A DNA stretch of 64,000 nt, taken from contig NZ_FSRO01000001.1 of assembly GCF_900143275.1 (NCBI RefSeq), positions 2,064,116-2,128,115 of the forward strand, given 5' to 3'. The stretch is from Nitrosomonas cryotolerans ATCC 49181. GTDB lineage: Bacteria; Pseudomonadota; Gammaproteobacteria; Burkholderiales; Nitrosomonadaceae. Under the pieces are notes generated by a model. The model was not told the origin of the DNA, did not search any database, and worked only from the letters and a program-made list of their open reading frames with translations. Positions within the stretch are counted from its first letter, which is position 1. Every line of letters starts with the position of its first letter. A program made the position numbers and the translations under genes. Of this stretch, positions 57,129-64,000 are shown piece after piece.

Positions 57129-57929
57129 ATGGAATGGTGGCTGATTTATCTGCTATTAGGCGCAATTGTTGGCTTTTTTGCCGGTTTATTAGGAATTGGT
57201 GGCGGATTAATGATTGTACCGGTTTTGACTTTTATTTTTACCGCTCAAGATTTTCCTCCTGACCGTATTTTGCACCTTGCTCTTGGCACTACTATGGCAA
57301 CAATTATATTTACATCAGCATCTAGTTTACGTACGCATCATTCGCATGGCGCTGTAAACTGGACAATCGTAAAAAATATTACTCCAGGTATTATTATTGG
57401 AACGCTGGGAGGTGCGACACTAGCCGGAACGCTTTCGAGTCAGCTATTGAATATAATATTTGTTTTGTTTATTTTTTATGCTGCGACACAAATGCTATTA
57501 AAAGTAAATCTGAGCTCTAATCGTCAGCTTCCTGGGAGAATTGGTATGTTTGCAACGGGCAGTTGCATTGGTTTGATATCCAGCCTGGTTGCCATCGGTG
57601 GCGGTTTATTAACAGTTCCATTTCTTTCTTTTTGTAATGTCAAGCTTCATCATGCTATCGGAACTGCTGCCGCGGTAGGATTCCCCATTGCAATAGCGGG
57701 TGCCATTGGTTATATTCTCAATGGCTTGGCACAGCAACCGCAGTTATTGCCCGATTATAGTCTGGGTTATGTTTATTTACCCGCACTTGGATGGTTAATT
57801 TTAGCGAGCATGCTGACTGCACCATTAGGTGCAAGAGTCACTCACAGCACCCAGACTACAACACTGAAAAAAATCTTTGTGATTTTGCTTTACTTATTAG
57901 CTATTAAGATGTTAATTAACCTATTTTAG
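57129..57929 (+). CDS. TauE/SafE-family sulfite exporter-like membrane protein
   Basis: The 266-residue inner-membrane protein has about eight hydrophobic segments and two internal repeats, each with a glycine-rich loop: GLLGIGGGLMIVPVLTFIF near the N-terminus and VAIGGGLLTVPFLSFCNVK in the second half. TMATIIFTSASSLRTHHSHG is also typical of TauE/SafE. The family exports sulfite, sulfoacetate and related organic acids; the substrate here is unknown. It converges with purC. Confidence 0.9.
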   Translation: MEWWLIYLLLGAIVGFFAGLLGIGGGLMIVPVLTFIFTAQDFPPDRILHLALGTTMATIIFTSASSLRTHHSHGAVNWTIVKNITPGIIIGTLGGATLAGTLSSQLLNIIFVLFIFYAATQMLLKVNLSSNRQLPGRIGMFATGSCIGLISSLVAIGGGLLTVPFLSFCNVKLHHAIGTAAAVGFPIAIAGAIGYILNGLAQQPQLLPDYSLGYVYLPALGWLILASMLTAPLGARVTHSTQTTTLKKIFVILLYLLAIKMLINLF

Positions 57930-57949
57930 CGTGATTTTTAAGCAAATGA

Positions 57950-58840
57950 CTACTCAGTTAGGAGTCTTAATGCTTCCTGATATTTTTTCCTCGTTTGATT
58001 GAGAATTTCAGGAGGTATTGTCGGTGCAGGTGCTTTTTTATCCCATACCTGCCCTTCCAGCCAATCTCGAATAAATTGCTTATCGTAGCTAGGTGGATTT
58101 TTGCCGACAACATACTGGCGAGCAGGCCAAAAACGAGAAGAGTCAGGTGTGAGCACTTCATCAATTAAAAAAAGCTGGCCCTCATTATCTAGTCCAAACT
58201 CAAACTTTGTATCAGCAATGATGATATTCCTACTTGCAGCATAATTAGCTGATTCGGTATAAAGACGAATCGATTTTTCGCGAATTTTCTCGGCCAGCGT
58301 TTTACCCAGCTGGGTGATTACACTTGCAAAAGGGATATTTTCATCATGTGCATCTGTTTTTGCCTTAGTTGAAGGTGAGAAAATAGCGCCATCCGGTAGC
58401 TTTTCTGCTTCTTGTAATCCTTCGGGAAGTTTGATATCACAAATAGTTCCTTCTTTCTGATAATCCTTCCAGCCGGATCCTGCTATATAACCACGCACAA
58501 TGGCTTCTATTGGCAATGGTTTAAGCCGTTTTACCACGAATGCCCGTCCAGCTACCTGCTCACGCTCTGCCGCTGATACTACGGATTCAGGTAATATTCC
58601 TGTTAAATGATTAGGTATAATATGCTCAAGTTTATTAAACCAGAAAACGGATAGTGCGGTCAGTAATTTACCTTTTCCTGGAACTGCTGTTGGCAAAATT
58701 ACGTCGAATGCAGATAGACGGTCTGTCTGAATTAGTAGTAAATACTCGTCATCAATCACATAAATATCCCGCACTTTACCTCGATGTAATAGTTGCAGAC
58801 TTTGAATATCTGTTTCAAATAATGCAGGTTCATTAGGCAT
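57950..58840 (-). CDS. purC: SAICAR synthase
   Basis: PurC joins aspartate to CAIR in purine synthesis. The 296-residue single-domain form has [60 protein letters not shown] and [20 protein letters not shown]. It starts two bases after the purK stop, so purE-purK-purC form one operon with successive steps. Confidence 0.97.
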   Translation of the reverse strand: MPNEPALFETDIQSLQLLHRGKVRDIYVIDDEYLLLIQTDRLSAFDVILPTAVPGKGKLLTALSVFWFNKLEHIIPNHLTGILPESVVSAAEREQVAGRAFVVKRLKPLPIEAIVRGYIAGSGWKDYQKEGTICDIKLPEGLQEAEKLPDGAIFSPSTKAKTDAHDENIPFASVITQLGKTLAEKIREKSIRLYTESANYAASRNIIIADTKFEFGLDNEGQLFLIDEVLTPDSSRFWPARQYVVGKNPPSYDKQFIRDWLEGQVWDKKAPAPTIPPEILNQTRKKYQEALRLLTE

Positions 58841-58842
58841 GG

Positions 58843-59991
58843 TTAATTGTCTAGGCTTGGGTTTGGGTTTAGTGAATGTTTTATTTTTAATGCTTGTTGC
58901 AATGCAGTTTCAGTCGTTGTATCTAGCACCGTATAGTGTCCCATCTTTCGTCTGGGGCGAGCTTCACGTTTGCCATATAAGTGAAGCTTGGTAGAAGAAT
59001 ATTGCAATACCTGTTTCCAATTGGGTTCATTTTTTTGCCATAAATCACCCAGCAGATTCACCATTACTGCTGCACTATGCATGCTCGTACTGCCTAGTGG
59101 TATCCCGCAAAGTGTCCGTACTTGTTGTTCAAACTGAGAGGTAATGCAGGCATCAATCGTATAATGTCCACTATTATGCGGCCGAGGTGCAATTTCATTT
59201 ATGAGTAGCTGATCATTTTCCAATATAAAAAACTCTACGCATAAGACTCCTCGATAGTTTAATTTTTCAGCGACACGAATTGCAATTTCTTGTGCCTTTT
59301 GTGCAATATCTCGAGAAATTCTTGCGGGAATAATACTGATATCCAATATGCCATGATCATGCTGATTTTCCGCTACTGGAAACAACCTCAGCTCATCATC
59401 CACCCCTCGTGCCACAATAACTGAAATCTCACAGACGAGCGGCATCAGACGTTCTAGTACACATGATTTATTATTCAAATCAGCAAATGCGGTATTCAGT
59501 TCTGCTTGAGTATTGACGCGTATTTGACCCTTACCATCATAACCAAACCGACTAACCTTGAGAATACCAGGGAATAAATCGGAATACTGGGTAATTGATA
59601 GCTCATCAGGATTTTGAATGACTAGAAACGGAGCAACTGAAAAGCCATTTGCCACAAGGAATTGTTTTTCAAGTATTCTATCCTGTGTAATAGATACACA
59701 GCGCGCATCGGGACTGACGAAACAGTATTCCGCAAGAATACGGAGTGATTCTGCGGGAATATTTTCAAATTCTGTAGTAATGCCTGCACAGGTAGAGCCC
59801 AACTCATGTAACGTATTTCTATCGGTATAATCAGCACATATAAAACGATCGGCTATACATCCAGCAGGGCAATCAATTGATGGGTCAAGTACGGTAACAC
59901 GATAACCCATGCTGTGTGCGGCCATAACGAACATGCGTCCGAGTTGACCACCACCAAGTAGACCTAACATTGCTCCCGGCATAATATTCAT
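58843..59991 (-). CDS. purK: N5-carboxyaminoimidazole ribonucleotide synthase
   Basis: PurK carboxylates AIR with ATP and bicarbonate. The 382-residue ATP-grasp enzyme starts [20 protein letters not shown] (the inner Met at residue 8 is an alternative start). It has [75 protein letters not shown] and [19 protein letters not shown]. Its product is the direct substrate of PurE, encoded upstream on the same strand. Confidence 0.96.
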   Translation of the reverse strand: MNIMPGAMLGLLGGGQLGRMFVMAAHSMGYRVTVLDPSIDCPAGCIADRFICADYTDRNTLHELGSTCAGITTEFENIPAESLRILAEYCFVSPDARCVSITQDRILEKQFLVANGFSVAPFLVIQNPDELSITQYSDLFPGILKVSRFGYDGKGQIRVNTQAELNTAFADLNNKSCVLERLMPLVCEISVIVARGVDDELRLFPVAENQHDHGILDISIIPARISRDIAQKAQEIAIRVAEKLNYRGVLCVEFFILENDQLLINEIAPRPHNSGHYTIDACITSQFEQQVRTLCGIPLGSTSMHSAAVMVNLLGDLWQKNEPNWKQVLQYSSTKLHLYGKREARPRRKMGHYTVLDTTTETALQQALKIKHSLNPNPSLDN

Positions 59992-60231
59992 AGTTCAAAA
60001 AATTGCAGTTGGTCACTCCATTGTATATCCAGCACTCTATCCCTCATAAATCTATTCATAAATGGTAGCTTTATTTGATTCGCAGCTCATTGCCCACTGC
60101 TCATTACGTATAATCTATTTTATTTTTGGCTGACGTTGCGATGCGATAAGTTATGTGATGAAACAGTTATGATATCTACTGCGGGCAGATCTATTAAAAA
60201 ACAGGTATTCCATTTTATTTAACTTCAGTTT

Positions 60232-60726
60232 TTAAAGTAATCCTGGAAGCTTTATGGCTGTTGCCATTTCTGTTTGTTTCTTACGAAACAATTCAAGCTG
60301 TCTCATGAGCTGACTGTTCTCAGTGGCCAGTAATGCTACAGCAAACAAACCGGCATTAACTGCACCCGCTTCGCCAATAGCAAAAGTGGCAACGGGTACC
60401 CCCTTTGGCATTTGTACAATGGATAATAATGAATCAAAGCCCTGAAGGTGCTTCGAATTAACGGGCACACCTAATACGGGTAATGTAGTTTTGGCAGCAA
60501 TCATGCCGGGAAGATGTGCGGCCCCCCCTGCTCCAGCAATAATACATCTGATCCCCCGATCAATCGCGGTCTCAGCATATTCAAACATGTAGTCTGGCGT
60601 GCGATGAGCAGACACTATTTCAGCCTCATGAGATATATTAAAATCTTTTAAGATTTTAACCGCATGCTGCATGACATGCCAATCGCTGTTACTACCCATG
60701 ACGATACTAATTAATGGTTTTTGCAT
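60232..60726 (-). CDS. purE: N5-carboxyaminoimidazole ribonucleotide mutase
   Basis: PurE moves the carboxyl group of N5-CAIR to give CAIR. From the ATG at 60726 the protein has 164 residues; a TTG eight codons upstream is open but less likely. [79 protein letters not shown] and [13 protein letters not shown] are the class I PurE signatures. It leads the purEKC operon; purK starts 240 bases downstream. Confidence 0.96.
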   Translation of the reverse strand: MQKPLISIVMGSNSDWHVMQHAVKILKDFNISHEAEIVSAHRTPDYMFEYAETAIDRGIRCIIAGAGGAAHLPGMIAAKTTLPVLGVPVNSKHLQGFDSLLSIVQMPKGVPVATFAIGEAGAVNAGLFAVALLATENSQLMRQLELFRKKQTEMATAIKLPGLL

Positions 60727-60989
60727 GTGGTGTGCTGCTGATTTTAACAATGAAAATTAAAAATATTAAGATAATGATGATGTCGCTTATAAAAAAATAG
60801 AATCCGGGCTGGCTATTTTACAAGTCTGTGTAATAATTGTGCCAGTTATTTAGCTTTAAAAAGCGATAAGATTTGTTTATTAGCATTCTGTTTATCTAAA
60901 GACTAAATTATTGTGAACTGTTTAGCTGTGCGGTTGCATTCTGAATAAGTCTCAAGATATTTTTATAGAAAATTACTTACCATTGCATT

Positions 60990-61421
60990 ATGAATTTCCA
61001 ACGTGGCAGACAAAAAGAAGAACCAGAAATTAATCTGGTACCAATGATCGACGTGTTGCTCGTTATTGTAATTTTTTTGGTAATCACGACAACCTATTCA
61101 AAATTTGCTGAGCTTGAAATTAATTTACCCAGCACTACAGCAAAGGAAGTAGACGACAGCATTGATCGCCCTAATATTATAGATATTTCAGTAAATGCAC
61201 TGGGCAATTATACAATCAATGCTACCCCTATAAAATTTTCTAGCGTTGAAAGTCTCCGCGATGAACTCCGTTTAGCGGCCGGCAATCAGTCTGAACCATT
61301 GATTATTATCAATGCAGACGCAAAAGCCACTCATCAATCTGTCATTACTATAATGGAAGCCGCTCGTTTAGCAGGGTACAATAAAGTTACCTTTACGACT
61401 GAAACCCAAAAGCCTGAGTGA
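60990..61421 (+). CDS. exbD: ExbD/TolR-family biopolymer transport protein
   Basis: This is an inner-membrane stator-type subunit that couples the proton gradient to outer-membrane transport. The 143-residue protein has a cytosolic start PEINLVPMIDVLLVIVIFLV, where the Asp in the single membrane helix is the proton-carrying residue, then a periplasmic domain with LPSTTAKEVDDSIDRPNIID and LIIINADAKATHQSVITIME. Its usual partner exbB/tolQ is not next to it: upstream is purE on the other strand and downstream is sodB. The assignment between ExbD and TolR is not certain. Confidence 0.88.
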   Translation: MNFQRGRQKEEPEINLVPMIDVLLVIVIFLVITTTYSKFAELEINLPSTTAKEVDDSIDRPNIIDISVNALGNYTINATPIKFSSVESLRDELRLAAGNQSEPLIIINADAKATHQSVITIMEAARLAGYNKVTFTTETQKPE

Positions 61422-61512
61422 TGATTAAGTTAGTCACTTATTTAAAGAGAATTTAAAAAAAGAAACACCATTTTAATACATTAATTTTTTGTATCTAATA
61501 AAGGAGAAGAGA

Positions 61513-62151
61513 ATGGCTAATATTAATGTCGATAATTTTTCCAACGCGGCACAATCCGAGTCTCAATATGTTTTAGCACCGCTACCCTATGCGGATAATG
61601 CGCTTGAGCCGGTTATTTCTGCTCATACACTGAGTTTTCATTATGGAAAGCATCATAAGGCTTATGTTGATAACCTCAATAATCTGGTCACGGGGACAGA
61701 ATTTGCGGGCCAATCTCTAGAAAAAATAATACTAGCAACTGCAGGCCGGGCTGATAAAGCAGCAATATTCAATAATGCTGCACAAGTTTGGAACCACATG
61801 TTCTATTGGCATAGTCTAAGTCCTAATGGCGGTCAACCATCTGCAGTATTAAAACAAAAAATTGAAGCATCATTTGGCAGTCTGGATGCATGTAAAAAGG
61901 AATTTGCAACGGCAGCAATGACTCAGTTTGGTAGTGGCTGGGCATGGTTAGTACTGGATGGAGATAAAATATCCGTTGCTAAGACAGCTAATGCGGATTC
62001 ACCACTCACCAAAAACATAAGACCCTTATTAACAATTGATGTATGGGAACATGCCTATTACCTGGATTATCAAAATCGGCGTGTAGACTACGTTAATACC
62101 ATTCTTGATAAATTGATCAACTGGGATTTTGCTAATGCTAATCTTGGATGA
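61513..62151 (+). CDS. sodB: Iron superoxide dismutase
   Basis: SodB converts superoxide to peroxide and oxygen. The 212-residue protein starts at the ATG at 61513, preceded by AAAGGAGAAGAG. It shows [37 protein letters not shown] (first metal His), [31 protein letters not shown] and [20 protein letters not shown] with the last Asp and His ligands. Gln in [13 protein letters not shown] marks the Fe-type arrangement. An N-terminal extension of about 16 residues is longer than in E. coli SodB. Confidence 0.95.
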   Translation: MANINVDNFSNAAQSESQYVLAPLPYADNALEPVISAHTLSFHYGKHHKAYVDNLNNLVTGTEFAGQSLEKIILATAGRADKAAIFNNAAQVWNHMFYWHSLSPNGGQPSAVLKQKIEASFGSLDACKKEFATAAMTQFGSGWAWLVLDGDKISVAKTANADSPLTKNIRPLLTIDVWEHAYYLDYQNRRVDYVNTILDKLINWDFANANLG

Positions 62152-62162
62152 TTTCCTGATCT

Positions 62163-62807
62163 ATGACTGATATTACTATTGCCCTTTCAAAAGGGCGCAT
62201 TTTTGATGATACTGCGCCTTTATTGAAAGCGGCAGGTATTATTGCACTCGATGATCCTGAGACATCACGCAAGCTTATTATTGCTACCAATCAGCCCAAC
62301 ATACGACTCGTTATAGTGCGCGCATCCGATGTCCCCACCTATGTCCAATATGGCGCAGCAGATATTGGAATAGGTGGAAAAGATGTGCTGTTAGAACATG
62401 GTGGCGCAGAACTTTATCAACCTCTGGACTTAAATATAGCCCGTTGTCGTATGATGGTTGCTGTGCGTGAAGGATTTGATTATGAGTCTGCTGTGTGTCA
62501 AGGTGCGCGGCTTCGAATAGCCACAAAATATTTACGCACAGCACGGGATCATTTTGCAAGCAAAGGCGTACATATTGATCTCATCAAGCTGTATGGTTCG
62601 ATGGAACTCGCACCGTTAGTTGGTCTTGCAGATGCAATTGTGGATCTTGTTTCCAGTGGTAATACATTAAAAGCGAATCATCTTAAAGCGGTTGAAGAAA
62701 TTATGCCCATATCAGCAAGACTCATTATTAATCAGGCAGCATTAAAACTAAAGCGTAAAACGATTCAGCCTATACTAGATGCATTTTCAGATGCTGTCAG
62801 AAAATAG
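62163..62807 (+). CDS. hisG: ATP phosphoribosyltransferase, short form
   Basis: HisG commits PRPP and ATP to histidine synthesis. The 214-residue protein is the short form, which lacks the C-terminal regulatory domain and needs HisZ, not found in this window. Motifs are [60 protein letters not shown] and the PRPP loop [20 protein letters not shown]. hisD follows 42 bases downstream, so a his operon begins here. Confidence 0.97.
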   Translation: MTDITIALSKGRIFDDTAPLLKAAGIIALDDPETSRKLIIATNQPNIRLVIVRASDVPTYVQYGAADIGIGGKDVLLEHGGAELYQPLDLNIARCRMMVAVREGFDYESAVCQGARLRIATKYLRTARDHFASKGVHIDLIKLYGSMELAPLVGLADAIVDLVSSGNTLKANHLKAVEEIMPISARLIINQAALKLKRKTIQPILDAFSDAVRK

Positions 62808-62849
62808 TTTCTTAAACTAAAACTATAATATCGATACCCTCTTATCCCT

Positions 62850-64000
62850 ATGATTCAAATAAAACGGCTATCTTCCACTGACCCTGATTTCGATACAACA
62901 CTGGGAAAATTACTGGCGTTTGAGAATGAGCAAGATGATGCAATTGAAGCAACTGTTGCCAACATTCTTATTGATATAAAAAAACGGGGTGATCAAGCAT
63001 TATTCGAGTTGACTCGTCGGTTGGATCACTTAAATATAGCGTCCATTACGGACATTGAGTTATCTCCAGATGAGCTGTTGCAAGCCTTGGAAAACCTGCC
63101 TTCAGATCAGCGTGATGCACTCGAGCAATCTGCTGAACGGATACGTGTTTACCATAAAAAACAGTTAATTCAATCTTGGCAGTATACTGAACCGGACAAT
63201 ACAATACTGGGTCAAAAAATAACGCCGCTGGATCGGGTCGGTTTATATGTTCCTGGAGGTAAGGCATCCTATCCTTCGTCGGTACTCATGAATGCAATAC
63301 CCGCTAAAGTAGCGGGTGTGAGTGAACTAATCATGGTTGTACCAACACCTAGGGGGGAAAAGAGTGATCTGGTATTGGCTGCTGCTGCAATTAGTCAGGT
63401 TGACCGTGTTTTTACTATCGGCGGAGCTCAAGCCATCGCGGCGCTAGCTTATGGAACTGAGACCATACCACGGGTGGATAAAATTGTTGGTCCAGGTAAT
63501 GCATATGTCGCTGCAGCAAAGCGCAGAGTATTTGGTTTAGTTGGCATTGACATGGTTGCTGGACCCTCTGAAATACTGATTATTTGTGATGGTAAAACTA
63601 ATCCAGATTGGATAGCCATGGATTTATTCTCCCAGGCTGAACATGATGAATTAGCGCAGGCAATTTTGCTAACGCCTGATACCGATTTTCTAGACAAGGT
63701 TGCACAAAGTATTGATCGATTAATTGAAACCATGCCGCGGAAAAATGTAATTCGTACTTCACTTGAGAATCGCGGGGCATTAGTCAAGGTCCGTAATCTA
63801 GATGAAGCTTGTACTATTGCTAATAAGATCGCACCTGAACATCTGGAATTATCTATTGATCAGCCAGAAATATGGTTGGAAAAAATTAAACATGCAGGTG
63901 CTGTTTTTTTAGGACGAAACACCTGTGAAGCTATTGGTGATTATTGTGCGGGCCCTAATCATGTACTACCAACATCCCGTACAGCACGCTTTTCGTCGCC
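62850..64000 (+). CDS. hisD: Histidinol dehydrogenase, C-terminus cut by window edge
   Basis: HisD oxidises histidinol to histidine in two NAD-linked steps. The visible 383 residues begin [20 protein letters not shown] and include [100 protein letters not shown] with the zinc ligands in [16 protein letters not shown], and the late [11 protein letters not shown]. The frame is open to the right edge; the last ~50 residues lie beyond it. Confidence 0.96.
   Translation, partial: MIQIKRLSSTDPDFDTTLGKLLAFENEQDDAIEATVANILIDIKKRGDQALFELTRRLDHLNIASITDIELSPDELLQALENLPSDQRDALEQSAERIRVYHKKQLIQSWQYTEPDNTILGQKITPLDRVGLYVPGGKASYPSSVLMNAIPAKVAGVSELIMVVPTPRGEKSDLVLAAAAISQVDRVFTIGGAQAIAALAYGTETIPRVDKIVGPGNAYVAAAKRRVFGLVGIDMVAGPSEILIICDGKTNPDWIAMDLFSQAEHDELAQAILLTPDTDFLDKVAQSIDRLIETMPRKNVIRTSLENRGALVKVRNLDEACTIANKIAPEHLELSIDQPEIWLEKIKHAGAVFLGRNTCEAIGDYCAGPNHVLPTSRTARFSS

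Noticed and set aside
1..64000. CRISPR array or prophage
   Set aside because: No regularly spaced direct repeats and no phage structural or integrase genes were found; the dispersed repeats are MITEs.

Overview
The window looks like a chromosomal segment of an AT-rich betaproteobacterium of the Nitrosomonas type (ammonia oxidiser). The reasons are a broken cytochrome P460 gene, a cytochrome c'-type gene, a SAH riboswitch between metK and ahcY, gene orders seen in this class (gloB / methyltransferase / rnhA / dnaQ, hslV-hslU, smc-zipA, divergent metG / apbC), and the general protein character. The genus is an inference; no rRNA gene is present to prove it.

Layout. 1-6.8 kb holds core metabolism and proteolysis: ahcY (cut by the left edge), metK, dapF, a DUF484 gene, hslV and hslU. 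6.9-9.9 kb is looser: an IS5-type remnant, a DCC-family protein, a cytochrome c' and a DUF389 membrane protein whose start codon lies exactly at the edge of a small inserted repeat. 10-13.7 kb returns to core genes (dnaQ, rnhA, a methyltransferase, gloB, a thioredoxin-like protein). 13.8-19.4 kb is an accessory patch: the P460 pseudogene, tRNA-Lys, a decayed IS3 element, a GC-rich MFS transporter that looks foreign, and a sulfotransferase/TPR protein, with three copies of the small repeat. 19.6-25.4 kb holds tRNA-Ser(UGA), a probable blue-light (LOV) / SRPBCC / flavoprotein operon, gluQ, mpl and apt. 26-30.2 kb holds rubrerythrin, DUF3501, CNP1-like, DUF4126 and DUF2141 genes and a small lipoprotein.

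30.3-36.4 kb contains the most unusual object: one 1304-residue open reading frame that joins a complete MurC-like Mur ligase to an NRPS-type adenylation domain, a carrier domain and a thioesterase-like domain. It is transcribed just after a YdcF/SanA-type envelope gene, with an MFS transporter further upstream. I read this as a possible undescribed cell-wall-precursor or peptide-modifying system. 36.7-64 kb is mainly housekeeping: M32 carboxypeptidase, yggS, metG, apbC, dcd, an ornithine decarboxylase with a small leader ORF, thyA-folA, an M17 aminopeptidase, mltD, queF, smc, zipA, 6S RNA, purE-purK-purC, exbD, sodB, hisG and hisD (cut by the right edge).

Across the window there are eight copies of an 89-bp element (one shortened to 61 bp) with GAGACCTTTGCAAAA-type inverted ends. 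Six of them are flanked by perfect 5-bp target duplications, so this is a mobile MITE family that has repeatedly landed next to genes.
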